In this document: piece by piece, positions 10,276 through 27,797 of the stretch
Layout: every line of letters begins with the position of its first letter
Numbering within the stretch: position 1 is the stretch's first letter
DNA from: Flectonema sp. DT1601
Taxonomy: Eukaryota; Euglenozoa; Diplonemea; Diplonemida; Diplonemidae
Length of the DNA stretch: 64,000 bases
NCBI GenBank assembly: GCA_964019425.1
Contig: OZ025806.1
Span: forward strand, 491,374-555,373
Direction: 5' to 3'
Made by a program: the position numbers and the translations under genes
The notes under the pieces: model-generated
Databases searched by the model: none
Seen by the model: only the letters and a program-made list of their open reading frames with translations
Told to the model about the DNA's origin: nothing

Positions 10276-11431
10276 TTTATTTTTTTTATTTTTTTTTATT
10301 TTTTTAAAAATTCCTTTTTTAAAAATAAAAAAAAATAAAAAAAAGATTAAAAACAGATAAAAAAAGAGGGGAAAATAAAACAGAATCTACTGCTCATGGT
10401 TTTGTGTACCTGTACATGTGATAAAAGTGAGAAGGAAAAAAAAGATTTAACACAATGCAACAAGATGAATTTAAAAAATTTATAAAAAAAAAAGCGAGTA
10501 CAAAAAAATTCTAGTAACGTGTAGCCGGGTAGAATATTATTTCACCGACTTGTTTTATTTCATTGAATGAAATTGGAGAAGAGGCTATTTATAAAGAGAA
10601 AAAGAAGGGGGGGAAAAAAAGGGGGGGGGAAATCCTAATTCCCGCAAAAAACAAAGCAAATCAGTCGTTAACAAGTCGACATATTTATGTTTTATTAAAA
10701 ATAAAATAAAGGGAAGGTACTTGAGATACAATTATTATTATTATTATTATTATTTTTTTTAAAAAACCCATTAAAACACTTTAATAAAAATAAGTGTGAA
10801 GAATGAACTACTACCGCCTCGTGAATCTAATTAGGGGGTGGGAGGGAAGGGACACTGAAAGAGCATCTACTGTGACCTTACAGTTTTCGATTTAACAAAA
10901 AAAAAAAAAGTTTTACAACCAGCGCTTCACAAGATAACCACGGGGGGGACAGGGGGGGGGTGTGCGCGTTTAGGAAAGATTCTTTGTTGTTGTTTTTTTT
11001 TAAAATAAAAAAATAAATAATGCTACTGCTACTACTACCTGGATTACAACATAAAACAATCATCCACAGCGTCACACTGAGGAGATAGTATTAGCTAAAC
11101 GACAGCAGGTATTTCCTAATAATACATTTTCCTTCTCTCCAACTCTCTACAAAAATATTAATATTGTTGAGGACGGTGGTTTCTTCTATTTTCTTTTTTT
11201 TTTTAAATTTAGCAATGAGGTTTCTCACAAACCCTATCTTACCAAGAGTTTGACGAAGGGGGAAAGGGAAAGAGAAAGAAAGAAAAAAAATATCCCTCTT
11301 ATAATACAACACAGTCATTGCTTCACAAACAAAATCTTTTTTTTTGTGTTTAGTCCGTTCCTGCGGAAAGCCTCGGCTGGTAATGTGACTACAGTTTGAA
11401 GGAATCATCTGTTCTGCTTAGATGTTCAGGG

Positions 11432-11468
<37 letters not shown>

Positions 11469-11788
11469 CAGGGTTGATTTGTTTGATTTATAAAATACAA
11501 ACTGTAATTGTATCTCAACATAAAAAAACGATAATTTTAACGAGTTGCTAAAGACAGTGGACTATAGTGAATATTAAACTCACTCATTCTTTTTTTTTTT
11601 TTTTTTTTTAATTAAACCGGTTTCGAGAGAGTGAATCAATCTTTCTCTATGCTCTCATCAGTATGGTGTATTTGTTTTTGTTTTTTGTTTGTGTGTGCAC
11701 TTTCTTTTTTACTTCTAAATAAAAAATATAAAAAAAAAAAAAGGAAAGAACCAGAAAGCTAATAAGTTTATCATAATAAATTTACTTT
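10276..11788. other. Gene-free spacer, about 1.5 kb
   Basis: Dominated by A/T homopolymers (A run of about 30 near 11437-11466), G runs near 10608-10629 and 10942-10961, and an (ATT)n run at 10731-10753. The minus-strand frame at 11091-11408 is Lys/Phe/Ser low complexity without recognisable motifs, so I do not call it. Confidence 0.5.
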
Positions 11789-13393
11789 CTATGGAAACGG
11801 TACTCCGCTAAGACCAGGTGTTTTTGCGTAGCCTTGACTGCGTTTAGAAGAGCGTTTTAATGCAGTTTCAGGAATGAAAACGGTTATTCCCCGAGTTCCA
11901 TTCACAGATGACCAACCTTCCTCAGTATCCGGCATCAGTATAGGCTGTGAAGTGTCAATATCGAATATATTACTAGCAGGATGCTGAACAGATTGTAACC
12001 CTTGCATAGAAGTGTTACTGTGTTGATGCATTGGAGGAAGTGGAGAACGACGACTTCTCTGAGGAGTAATCGAATTGCTTTGTTGAAATTGCTGTTGTTG
12101 TTGGCGCTCAAATATATCAGAGCCCAGAGTGACATCACCAAGTAATGGTCTGATAGGACTCTCTGCTGGTCTTTGGTATCCTTGTTGTTGATGCTGCTGT
12201 TGATGTTGCTGCAGTAATTGTCGTTGTTGCTGCTGCAACTGCTGCGGCTGTTGTTGCTGTTGCTGCAACTGCTGATGCTGCTGCGGCTGTTGTTGCTGTT
12301 GCTGCAACTGTTGCGGCTGTTGTTGTTGTAATTGCTGCAACTGCTGATGCTGCTGCGGCTGTTGCTGCTGCTGCAACTGCGGAGATGAATCAGCTATTTG
12401 ATGGCTTTGAGGAATATAAGGACTTGGAACTCCAGTACTTCTTTGTGGGCTCATAAGTCGCTGTTGCTGTTGTTGTTGTTGTTGTTGTTGTTGTTGTGCC
12501 GGTTGCTGCTGACCACTCGCCTGTGAGTCTGGAGGACGAACAACACGAATCTCATCTTTGTTGTTTGGATCAAATAGTCTTCTGTAAATCTGAGACACTT
12601 TATAAGTGCTAAACATTTCTTCTGATCCCAAAGCAGTAAAGAGAGCCACAGCAATATTCTGTTGACGCTGAGTGTCGCGAGCCCTAATAGCGTAGTCACA
12701 CTTAACAGACCATTCTGCATCCACAAGTTTAGGATCATTTATAATTGGGTAGGCATCATCTCCTCGTTCATCATTTACTTCTATTTTATTGTAATGCAGA
12801 ACAACAGCTTTAATTGCCCCAGGGAATATCTGTAATAAGATATCTTCTCTTCTTACTCCATTACCAACTTCACTAATAATGTCATCTCTCAAAGCGTCTA
12901 AGAAAGGAACAACATGTTTTGCTCGGTGTTTATGAGCTTCATATTTAGCATAGTTGACACCCTCCATGTGTAAGCTACCCCTGACTACCGGTTCGTATGG
13001 TCCAAAGAATGCAGAGACTGGATCCATCTGACGATCTGACTGAGGGTTGACCCGATCTTCAGGAGCTCTATCAAAAGTATCGAATCCTTTGGATAATAAA
13101 TTAGCTACGGAATTTGGAACACCTGAAGCAAAAGGAACAGTTGCTGCCTTAGGTTGTAAGTCAGCATTAGGATGTGATGGGTGTGACGGAGGTAACTTTA
13201 CATGATCTCTGTCTTCTCTGTTGTAGTCATAACGACCTGATGCTGATCCCCGACGAGATCTCGACCGTCTTCGAGAACTTGGGCGATATTCTGATGGAAT
13301 TCTAACTTCAGAAGGTATGCGAGCATCTGAGGGAATGCGAGCATCTGAGGGTATGTGAGCATCTGAAGGCAAATTGTGAATCCTGGACGTCAT
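11789..13393 (-). CDS. Unknown protein with N-terminal heptad-like repeats and Q-rich C-terminal half
   Basis: No family recognised. The 534-residue product starts with about five tandem PSDARIP-type units, then a basic RRRSRSRRGS stretch that resembles an SR-type phospho-segment. A globular region follows at about residues 115-285, with conserved-looking hydrophobic/charged alternation (FFGPYEPVVRG, DALRDDIISEVG, QIFPGAIKAVVLHYNK). After about residue 290 it becomes Gln-rich, encoded by mixed CAG/CAA. The C-terminal 30 residues are non-repetitive. The globular part is the piece to use in a profile search. A splice acceptor (CATTTCTCACAG) ends at 13411, 17 nt before the chosen ATG; the frame extends 15 codons further upstream but crosses that acceptor. 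Confidence 0.75.
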   Translation of the reverse strand: MTSRIHNLPSDAHIPSDARIPSDARIPSEVRIPSEYRPSSRRRSRSRRGSASGRYDYNREDRDHVKLPPSHPSHPNADLQPKAATVPFASGVPNSVANLLSKGFDTFDRAPEDRVNPQSDRQMDPVSAFFGPYEPVVRGSLHMEGVNYAKYEAHKHRAKHVVPFLDALRDDIISEVGNGVRREDILLQIFPGAIKAVVLHYNKIEVNDERGDDAYPIINDPKLVDAEWSVKCDYAIRARDTQRQQNIAVALFTALGSEEMFSTYKVSQIYRRLFDPNNKDEIRVVRPPDSQASGQQQPAQQQQQQQQQQQQRLMSPQRSTGVPSPYIPQSHQIADSSPQLQQQQQPQQHQQLQQLQQQQPQQLQQQQQQPQQHQQLQQQQQQPQQLQQQQRQLLQQHQQQHQQQGYQRPAESPIRPLLGDVTLGSDIFERQQQQQFQQSNSITPQRSRRSPLPPMHQHSNTSMQGLQSVQHPASNIFDIDTSQPILMPDTEEGWSSVNGTRGITVFIPETALKRSSKRSQGYAKTPGLSGVPFP

Positions 13394-13648
13394 ACTAGTG
13401 ATAAACCCTGCTGTGAGAAATGATGTAATAATTATCAAAGGTATTTTAATATAAATTAAAAAAAAAAATCATATAATTTTTCGGCAAGAATACAAAAAAG
13501 AAATCTACAAAAAAAGGGGAAAAAAAAAGAAGAAAATAACGATAAACAGTAATAAAATAATAACTAATTACTACAAAAAGTTTGTTGAAGAAAAAAGCCT
13601 AGCATAATATTAATAACAAAAAAAAAAAAAAAGTCGGATTAAAATCTA

Positions 13649-15397
13649 TTATATTCCCGGAGGTCGAGTGCCTACACTCGAAGTGTAGGAATAAGAATGT
13701 TGCATACTGGGAGCGTGATGGGATGCTGTTGAATAATTTGATACTGATCGCGCAGGACCCCCAGGTGAACCCGGAGTGTTACCACCAGTAACAAGACTAC
13801 GAATATCAGACACTTGTTGAAGCATTTGTTGTTTTGTGAAAACCGTTCCAGAACCATCTTTTTCGAGAGTTTTCAAATCCTTCGCAAGTGTTGCCAATTT
13901 ATCATGGACTGACAGACGTGTTTCTAAGTCTCTTGAAACGGACATCTGTTCATCAGCTGCAGATGCTGCTGCCTGAAGAGTCTCTTCAATACAAGGAGTT
14001 ACAAGAGATCTGTCAACTTCTTCTCCAAGGTATTCCTTGCCTGTTAATTTAGCGACTATAGCACCAAGAGTATCATCAGCAGAAATAGACACATGTGGAG
14101 TTCCAGGAGACAAAACAGCTGAGGGAAACACTGCTGAACGAGTTGGCAGTTGTTTTGCTACAGAATTGCGAAATCTTCTCATCGGTGACTCTCTTTCTTT
14201 ATCTCTCGCTTGTTTTTCATACATACTTACCATAGGAGGGGGTAGTACCGGTAGTGGTGGAGGTACGATGGAAGGTATTTCTATAACGCTGGTCTTTGCC
14301 TCATCCGTAAGCTCCTTCTGAAGTTTTAATATTTCTTGTTCAAGTCTTTTTTCACGATCACCAGATGCTTTGAGAAGTTTTGACAGTCGTGTGGACTCCT
14401 TTTTCGCTTCTTTTCCGCTCGCAATATCGTCTTTCATCAATTTGATGTCTTCTTGTAGTCGATCGCATTGAGTTTCCGATCGTTCCAGTCGTGAGCGGAG
14501 ATCTTCATTTTCTCTTTGCAGCATTGCATTCTCAACTGTCTGTATGTCTTTTGTTTGTGAAACTGTTTTTGTTTCGGTATGTGCTCGAGATAAAGCCTCT
14601 TGTAGTTCCTTACACTCATTACGAAGTAGTTCAGCCGCCATTCCCTGACGCTGGGGTTCGACTGTTTGAGACTTTGGAGGTTGGAGTGGTGGCGGTGGTG
14701 GTGGTGGTGGAGGTGGAGGTGGTGGCGGTGGAGCATTTTGCTGTGCCATGTTCCTCAATTCATCCTCAATAGGTGGTGGTAATCCAACAGGTGATGAGGG
14801 TTCTATTTTAGGTGAAGGTGGGAGTTGTCCACCTCCTCCTCTCATCGCAGTTTTAAAATTATCAATTCTAGAAGTTGTCTGACCTAATTGATGATGTTGA
14901 TTAGCATATTGAGTTGGTGCTGCTTGAGGTCGGTACCAGTCCATCATACGAAGTTCCCTTTCTGTTTCTTCGTGGATGGCACGCTCTAGTCTGTCGACTT
15001 CATATTTTCTTGTGACTTGAAATAGTTTCTCATCGACGTACATTCCTTTGGGATAGTCAGCTGGTTTTTCAGACATTTTCAATCTCAGAGATCCTGTTGC
15101 CAACGCTTGTTGTACATCAGGATGAGAGACTACATCACACAACCCGTGAAGGTATCCAGCCTTGCATTCTAATCCTCCAATTACATCCAATCGAAACTGT
15201 GGAGCGTCTAAGTCTACTTGCATTTCATCTTTCAAAGCAGCACAGCAATACGCAATAACACTTGCTGCGGTATTTCCTGATACCATAGTTACCTTTAGCT
15301 CTGCAGCACCGTGTTCTTCATCTTCATAAATCACTTGTGCAATGACATCGTGATTAACAGGCATTGGGGAGTCACCCCGAATGCTGCTCGTAGGCAT
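13649..15397 (-). CDS. Unknown protein: N-terminal globular domain, polyproline, coiled coil
   Basis: The 582-residue protein has three visible parts. Residues 1-150 form a compact domain of unknown type (VIAQVIYEDEEHGAAELKV..., repeated beta-strand-like segments). Residues about 218-240 are an almost unbroken proline run flanked by PPPP pieces. Residues about 255-375 are a charged coiled coil (ECKELQEALSRAHTE, ENEDLRSRLERSE). A second proline patch (IVPPPLPVLPPP) follows. The order polyproline then coiled coil is reminiscent of profilin/SH3-binding cytoskeletal adaptors, but I see no FH2 or other diagnostic domain, so function is not assigned. The ATG lies 13 nt after a strong acceptor (CTCTCACACACCCTTCACAG, AG ends at 15411). 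Confidence 0.8.
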   Translation of the reverse strand: MPTSSIRGDSPMPVNHDVIAQVIYEDEEHGAAELKVTMVSGNTAASVIAYCCAALKDEMQVDLDAPQFRLDVIGGLECKAGYLHGLCDVVSHPDVQQALATGSLRLKMSEKPADYPKGMYVDEKLFQVTRKYEVDRLERAIHEETERELRMMDWYRPQAAPTQYANQHHQLGQTTSRIDNFKTAMRGGGGQLPPSPKIEPSSPVGLPPPIEDELRNMAQQNAPPPPPPPPPPPPPPPLQPPKSQTVEPQRQGMAAELLRNECKELQEALSRAHTETKTVSQTKDIQTVENAMLQRENEDLRSRLERSETQCDRLQEDIKLMKDDIASGKEAKKESTRLSKLLKASGDREKRLEQEILKLQKELTDEAKTSVIEIPSIVPPPLPVLPPPMVSMYEKQARDKERESPMRRFRNSVAKQLPTRSAVFPSAVLSPGTPHVSISADDTLGAIVAKLTGKEYLGEEVDRSLVTPCIEETLQAAASAADEQMSVSRDLETRLSVHDKLATLAKDLKTLEKDGSGTVFTKQQMLQQVSDIRSLVTGGNTPGSPGGPARSVSNYSTASHHAPSMQHSYSYTSSVGTRPPGI

Positions 15398-15412
15398 CAG
15401 GGATGTATATCT

Positions 15413-16092
15413 GTGAAGGGTGTGTGAGAGTTTTTGTTATTTTATTTTATTGATCTACTGCGCTTGTTTAATTAATACTTGGTGTACCTTATGAAGAGAA
15501 TAATATAAACCACTGATGGATGCTTTTCAATAATAACAACATAATGTGGTGGGCGAAACCCCTCTATTGAAATAACTGGAAAAAAAAAATTAAAAAAAAA
15601 AAAAAAAAAAAAAGGGGGAAAGTAATCAGAAAATTCTTTTTATCTCTTGTCGCATTCTGCGATTAAGACAAATTGCCACCGGCTGGTTAACAAAGGGCAT
15701 GGGACTACGGGTGAAGATGTGTGGAAAGTGGGAATACCAAAAAAAAAAAAAAAAAAAAAGGAAGACAGAGTTAACACAAAGAATAAAATAAAAATAAACA
15801 AAAAAAAAAAAAAAAAAAAAAAAAGACTGAAAGCATTTTCATTTTATTTAAGAAAAATATAAATTACCAAACAAACTCATAAGTGAGTGACCAAGGGGTG
15901 GGTTCTAAGAAGGGATAAAAAAAGGATAAATTGAAAAATCAATTTTGCGTCAGGAAAATCGAAGCGGCCTTCCCCATACAAAATCGACAAGATGAGAAAA
16001 AAAGAAGAAAATTGGAGGAGGATGGGGAGGGCTGGTCACTTTCGATACTCGTAGCTCCCCACGAAATCTATTGTTAATTTTTTTGTAGATTC
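15413..16092. other. Spacer rich in A homopolymers
   Basis: Contains A runs near 15593-15613, 15740-15759 and 15800-15824. A short plus-strand frame at 15647 becomes poly-Lys and is not supported as a gene. Confidence 0.45.
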
Positions 16093-16487
16093 TTAAAATA
16101 TTAAGTAGTCATCTCTCAGACTTGGTATCGTTGCTTTTGAGGTTTTCAAATTACTCAATTTGACTGGTCTTGGCTGGGGGAGATCGCCAGACTTCAACGC
16201 TTCCAGTCTTTTTAAAAAGAAAAAAAAAAAAAGGAACGAAAGAATTTTCACATCATAATATACAGACAAATTACACAAAAAGTGTGCAAAAATAAGGATG
16301 TAGATCGAAGGACGGATCATTTTTTAGTTGTTTTTTTTTTTTTTTTTTTTTTCTATTTTGCATTGCCTGTTGCTTTGCATTTGTCAAGATTTCTTTTTTT
16401 TTTTTTTTTGGAGGGGCGGGGGGAAAATATGACAACTTACATAGTGGGTGTCGATATGTCATTCAGGTCTTCGAATGACCACCTCAT
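16093..16487 (-). CDS. Probable two-exon small protein, 53 residues
   Basis: Exon 1 is 16487-16441 (starts ATG, MRWSFEDLNDISTPT) and ends at a canonical GTAAGT donor. Exon 2 is 16207-16093 and ends in TAA. The 233-nt intron ends in a long T tract then AAAAAG. The phases fit (exon 1 ends in phase 2, exon 2 supplies the third base), giving 162 nt = 53 codons plus stop. The joined protein is mixed hydrophilic, with a Pro-rich centre (LPQPRPVKL) and an acidic/aromatic tail (LRDDYLIF). An in-frame TGA directly precedes the ATG, so the start is bounded. I recognise no family. Evidence for coding is the non-repetitive composition amid homopolymers and the matching phases; it could still be chance. 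Confidence 0.42.
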
Positions 16488-17134
16488 TCATCCAAGAGCT
16501 ACATATGACGAAGTTACTCTCAGTTGTTGCGGTATATTAATGATGTGAGGAAACGTTGCCTTTAAATTTGAAAAAGCGAACTAATCAGTGATTGGAGGTC
16601 ACTTTCCTTCCTCCACGAACCACAGATTGAGTGGGGGAAAGTACAAAAAACCTAATAACAAAATGGGGATGGGAAGAAGTTGGAAAGAAAGAAAAAAAAA
16701 AAAAAAGAAAAACTACTTCACATTATTTTGTTAACATAAACAGAGTCAGGCGGTTTGAGGAGAAGCTGCTGCTCCCCTTTCGATTTGATAATTTTCTTAA
16801 CAAAAAAAAGAGAAAAAAAAAAAAAAAGGGGAAAAAAAAACATAATACAGAGTCCATAAGACCCACATCACAACCATCTAATTTATATACAGCTTTGGTT
16901 TAACCAGGAAGGTAATTACAGCAAGCAGCAACAGCTTTTCCTTTTTTCTCTAATAACAGTCGGCGTAAAATGTTTTCCCATGGCAATCGTTTGTAATGGA
17001 GTACAGGAGGCCAGCAGGAGAAGGCGGAGCGACAATCTAAGACTATATGTGGCTTCCGTGTGTGATTGCCATTAATACTTACATATGTTGTGGCATAACT
17101 TAAATTAACACGTGCTTATCAACACAATGGTTGA
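16488..17134. other. Intergenic spacer
   Basis: Downstream of the first lipase-like gene. It contains A-rich runs near 16690-16706 and 16802-16829, and no supported gene. Confidence 0.45.
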
Positions 17135-22868
<5,734 letters not shown>

Positions 22869-23017
22869 TTTATTGCTGGATGTGCTTTAGGAAACAGTGA
22901 GTAATAACGTACTTCATGGTTAGGCAAGTCAGTACATAGTAGAAGCCGCAGATCGATACTTTACTCCTCCACTCCCGGTGTCTTTTTATAATCTTAGTTG
23001 ACAAGCAAACAAACACG

Positions 23018-23046
23018 GAAGGAACTCACGGAAGGTGAGTTCCTTC
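23018..23046. repeat. Perfect 12-bp inverted repeat with 5-nt loop
   Basis: Arms 23018-23029 (GAAGGAACTCAC) and 23035-23046 (GTGAGTTCCTTC), loop GGAAG. Intergenic, 150 nt upstream of paralogue 1. Confidence 0.85.
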
Positions 23047-23430
23047 ATAATTTTTTTTTTTCTTCAAAAAGTTTAACTGAACATCAGTCATGTTGGAAAT
23101 ACAAACAAAAAAAAGAAAAAAAAAAAAAAAAAATGTCTCCAACAACTTCTATTCCTTTATTAGACTACCGTACGTGTGTTTCAATTAACAATACAATAAT
23201 TAGTGTTAAAGGTCGGTTTGGATGAAGTAGTACTTCATTTCGTCTTATTACAGTTTTCACATATCAGCCGTGAGGAAGCCAAGGATTCACATCAAATAAA
23301 AATTATACATCCTCTTCTGTAACTCAATTCACTGCAACAGAGTGCTATCCGAGTGGAGAAAAAAAAAATGAGATTAGAAGAAATAAAATTTATTTCATTT
23401 CTGATTGAAAATTTTATTTTTTCCGTTCCC

Positions 23431-23512
23431 GATCTGTTTTCCTGACAAGACTCATCTCGCAGTGTTTCTCCCGATCTGTTTTCCTGACAAGACTCATCTC
23501 GCAGTGTTTCTC
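23431..23512. repeat. 42-bp direct tandem duplication
   Basis: Unit starting GATCTGTTTTCCTGACAAGA at 23431 and again at 23473, with about 39 identical bases. Non-coding. Confidence 0.9.
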
Positions 23513-24484
23513 ATTGGTGTCTGCTCTTCGAAAAAAAAAAAAAAAAAGCATTTCTATTTTCCTTTTCCACGATTTAATTTAAAAAGAAACAGAAAGAAGA
23601 AAGAACAAAAAAAAAACAAAAGGATAGACTGAAAACACAAAAAAGAATGCTCTGTGATGAAACAGACAGGTTGAATTTTCAATAAATAAAAAAACAAATC
23701 TAACATTAATGCTAACTACGGCTTATCAACGCAAGGAAGGTTGCAAGGTTCAAATTATCTCAATCAAGATTCTCCATTGGTGAACATTGCTACTCCTCAC
23801 ATTGATGGGGAAAACGATGAATCAATAGCTCAGTAGTACGGCTTGCATTCAGGTAATAAATACATACTACATTCGACGATTAAAAAAAAAAAAAAAAAAA
23901 AACACTATAACTGCTACCGGATAATATTATTATTTTTTTTTTTTTTTTTCTGTTTCCAAGTAAAGTTATTTTTTTTTTTTTTTTTTTTTTTTTTTTCTTC
24001 ATCCAACATAAGCCCCCCAACAAGGGGAAACACGCCCCAATAGATAACCAGCAACATAAAAAGGACATCGGATATATCAATAATATAGAAAGATAAATAC
24101 AAGGATATATATGAAACTACTAAGAAAGAGCTATTCTGTTTGAGTGACTACACAAATATATGTGCTGGTTGATAAAAAACGATGGCAAGAATTTCCCAAA
24201 AGGGGAAAAATAAAACAAATTTAAAAAAAAAAAAAGATATCTACTTTACTAAAGGTACAACTAAACCGGAACGTTATATTTCTATTGGGGAAGAAAGGAT
24301 TTGGGCGAGAACTAATATTTGTGAACTACTATTTTCTATTTTTTTTTTTATTTTTTTTTTCCCCTCCAAAAAAAAAAAGAACTAAATCCCTACAATAAGG
24401 AATATCATCTTACATTTGTCTATTTGACGAGTCTGCAACGGCTGTGATGGTAGGGTCTATATCGGTATGCAAACTGCTAAAAAT

Positions 24485-27370
24485 TTAGTCAGTCAGATCA
24501 CACTCAAATCCGGCAACCCCAGGTTCGAATCCCGTGAATGATCTTCCTCTAGTATCACCACAGCCTTTGAGAATTTCACAAAGAGTGTTTTTATAGTTTT
24601 GACATTTCACATTACTCATCGACGATCCACAGTTTATCTTTTGAGTGAAACCAACATGCGAATCAATGGAAGGAAGAAAAGCGTTATCAGGGATGATAGA
24701 AACACTACTTGAAATAAGGGAAGCAGACGTGTACTTTTCGTGTGTCAGACGGCTTCCTGGAGAACCGAACGACACCACAGAATATTCCTTAGTACCTTCC
24801 AGTTGACTTCCTATAATTGAAGCCCATGCTCCGTGCATTCCAGAGCCAGCTAGGAAGACCTTTCCTGTCGATGTTTTTATTTGGTCCAGGGCAAATTGGT
24901 GTTCTGAAGTTCCCTTCATCGGTTTCTTTATAAAATTAGTAAAGGAAACGAATCCCTTTCTTTGTGACACACTCCACAGAGAGAAAAATGGATTCACGTA
25001 GCTCAGAAGGTCGAAGAATGCGGCGTCGCTGAACAGATCTACATCTCGCATCCAAGAACGACCGAATTCGGGATCACGAAACACGTAAATATCTGAGCTG
25101 TCAGAGACAAGTGTGTACTTATCATATAATAAAGGAGACCCTGCTGGGTTGACTGACAGACCAAGTCGGGTGCGAGCAGCTTCAGAAGTCTCAGTTAGTA
25201 CGATGCCACCACTAAACCATTGCGTGAGATCCCTCCCGATTGTTGCTTCACGAGATTCTGCACCACCTTGTTTTTGATGACTTGCCATTACAAGTAAAGC
25301 GAAATCTTGAATTGTAACTGATCTATCAGTTCCCCAACGGAGATCACACACAAGATAAGGAGTACTTCCAGTATAAGATGCTCCTGTTGCAGCAATTGGT
25401 TCTGATAGTCCGAAAGTTGACCAGTCACCAAATCCATAAGTCATACCAACAAACACAATAAATAACACCAAATACCATGTCATTATCATTGCGTCAGCAG
25501 TAAGGACTCTATCTCTTCTGTTGTAGTATGATTCTCTAGGAGGTTTATTCGATGGTGGAATTGTGGAGTTTACGACAGCTGTTGCCTCTCCTTCGATCTC
25601 GAAACCAAGACTTTCGATAGGTCGCATGACTGTGTCATGAGAAGAAGTGATATCATGAACACTGTTGTCAAAATCTAAAGGAAGCTGACGAGGTTCCGCA
25701 CAACGAAGTCGAGAACAACATCCCTGCCATACATTACTACAAGGAAGCAATGGTATGCATCGTGATGGCTTTCCTAACCTTTCTCTTCTTCTTTCTTCTT
25801 TCAATTCATAAACATCTGATAAAGGTAAAACCATCACAGTCGCTTCATGTTCTTCTCTTACATGATGATCATGTCTTCGTAAAGTTAGTGCTTGAGTTAG
25901 TAATAAGATGATACTTAATTCTAAAGCTAAGGTTCCCTTCTCAGTTGCCGCAGCCCCACCGATACTTGTAACAATAAATAATCCCCAAACAATGAACATT
26001 ACCATGGTGACAACTCGTTGCCTTTTAGCAATTTTTTTAGCACTCTTGTGGCGGAAACCTTGCCAGATTAGGAGACCTCCTCCAACGAAGATAACAACGG
26101 TTATAACAAACCACAGATAGTCGATAGTACCAAGAACTGGATGAGCTGTTACAAATACCCAAGCGATTCCTATTAAGACATGGATAACATAGGCTTGGAT
26201 GCTGAGTAAGTCAACACCGAATTCAGCCATTACTAAAGGGTTTGTGATCTTTTTGCGATGCCATGCAGTTGCTTTACTTTCTCTTCGCCTGTTGTTGATG
26301 TTGTTGTTGTTGTTGTTGTTTCTGAGAAGGATAGACTAACTGATGGACCAAAATAAACAATGATGGGCATACCCTTCGTCACCACTTCCTTCTCCGTCAT
26401 ACTCAGTTCTGCGTTCATTTTCATTGTATCTGTTGGGAATTGTTGTTGTTGTTATTTTTTTCATTAAACACATCATTACTGATGCTGAAGCAACAATTAC
26501 ATACCTCGCTGCGTCGAGTGCCTTTGCTGCTTTTTTTAATTTGGAGCCCATTCGAAGGGCACGAGCTTTCTGACGAAATGAAACCCACCAAAAATATATA
26601 AATATGAGCATCACCAGACTTTCAAAAACTACGAACCCAGCAAAAGTAAAATTACCAACAATGGAGAAGAAAGGCTCTTCATTTGAAATAGTGGTGGCGA
26701 TACTGAAGGCTAAGGGACCGAAAAAGACAGCAATAGTAAAAAAGAAAAGCTGATAATCTCTGTAGCGAATGGTACTCTCCTCAGAAGAACCATAACTTGG
26801 AAGCAATAATAAATTAACTGAAGTACGAGTAAATCCTATCCAGTGCATAATAAGCTTCACAGACATAAATATCAAAGCAGCGAGTAAAGTGAGGGTACTC
26901 CAGAACATACAAAGCATTGCAAGAGGTGAGAAGAACGTTGTTCCTTTATCAGTGGTTGGAATTACAGTTCTATATCCAGCAGCTAAGAGAACATTTGTTC
27001 CGAGGACAATGATGAATGTCAGATTGCAAAATAAAAGATAAAAAACATAACACCGAAACCAAAGTGAGAATCCAATCTCTTGAGATAGACTTGACACGTA
27101 TCCCCCAACAGTGCATCCCGTGAAATTCCAGCTACTACTTCCTTTGGGACTCGTGTTTTCAATCACGATGCTTTCAACAGGTGCTTGTGGTTTGTTTCGA
27201 TTTTCTCTATTATTTCTACTCCTGCTTTGATCCGCATTAGTGTATTGGTATTGACTGTACACATCCTGATCTGTGTACGGAATAGCTGCTTGTTCACTTT
27301 GAAGGTATTGTTGGCTGAGATCAACGCCAGCCGTTTCATCGACGATCTGCATCTCCTCTACCGAACCCAT
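24485..27370 (-). CDS. Multi-TM protein with serine-less lipase-like domain (paralogue 2), three exons
   Basis: Exons 27370-26505, 26429-26373 and 26288-24485 (866+57+1804 nt) join to 908 residues. Introns of 75 and 84 nt have GTATGT and GTATGC donors and CAACAG/CAACAACAG acceptors, both phase 2. The layout matches paralogue 1: acidic N-terminus, four TM helices (exon 1), short acidic linker, about five TM helices beginning NPLVMAEFGVD (NPLVMSEFGMD in the paralogue), then a class-3-lipase-like domain. The elbow reads AGSGMHGAWA in place of GHSLGG, so the nucleophile Ser is again Gly, but a downstream PDNAFLPSIDSHVG keeps Asp and His. A lipid-binding or regulatory role is inferred; catalysis is unlikely. 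The acceptor TATTATTAATTACAG ends at 27390, 19 nt before the ATG. The third exon alone could be mistaken for a separate gene. Confidence 0.85.
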
Positions 27371-27391
27371 TTTCGTGTTTCAGATGAAACT

Positions 27392-27797
27392 GTAATTAAT
27401 AATACATATTAGATAAGTCTATTTGACGATACAAATAATCATAAAGTCGATTAGTAGTAATTCGGATCTACATGATGTAGCATTTTCGTTGTTTTCAATT
27501 TTCTTGAAAAAATAAAAATAATTAATAAAAAAAAACATAAAACACTCTCAGCTACCACATTAGTTAAGATTTCAAGTGCCATGTCGTTAAATATTTTTTT
27601 TTATTTTGAATTATTATTTTTTTTTTTTTTTTTAAAAAAGGATTAACTTAATCATTAAGAGAATGAATGAAGAAGAAGAGGATTAAAAATCACCGGTACT
27701 TGAAGGGAAAAAAAAGGGCGAGCAAGCAGGTTTTTTTTTTTTTTTTTTTTTTTTGCCTTTTTTTAATCAAAAAAAGGCAAGTGTATTATAAAAACAT
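27392..27797. other. Intergenic spacer with A/T homopolymers
   Basis: T/A tracts at 27616-27633 and 27731-27754 (T run of 24). No gene seen. Confidence 0.5.

Larger units (their letters stand above)
22887..24484. other. Spacer between the two lipase-like paralogues
   Basis: 1.6 kb without a supported gene. Holds a perfect hairpin (23018-23046), a 42-bp tandem duplication (23431-23512) and several T/A runs (for example T of about 25 at 23969-23996). Confidence 0.5.

Noticed and set aside
24521-24541. GGTTCGAATCC, a tRNA B-box match
   Set aside because: It lies inside the conserved coding end of paralogue 2 (GFEPG...), matching the other paralogue; no anticodon or acceptor stem.
24485-26230. 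Lipase-like ORF as a gene separate from the upstream TM ORF
   Set aside because: Two phase-2 introns join them in frame at matching positions in both paralogues, and the frame continues upstream of the internal ATG.
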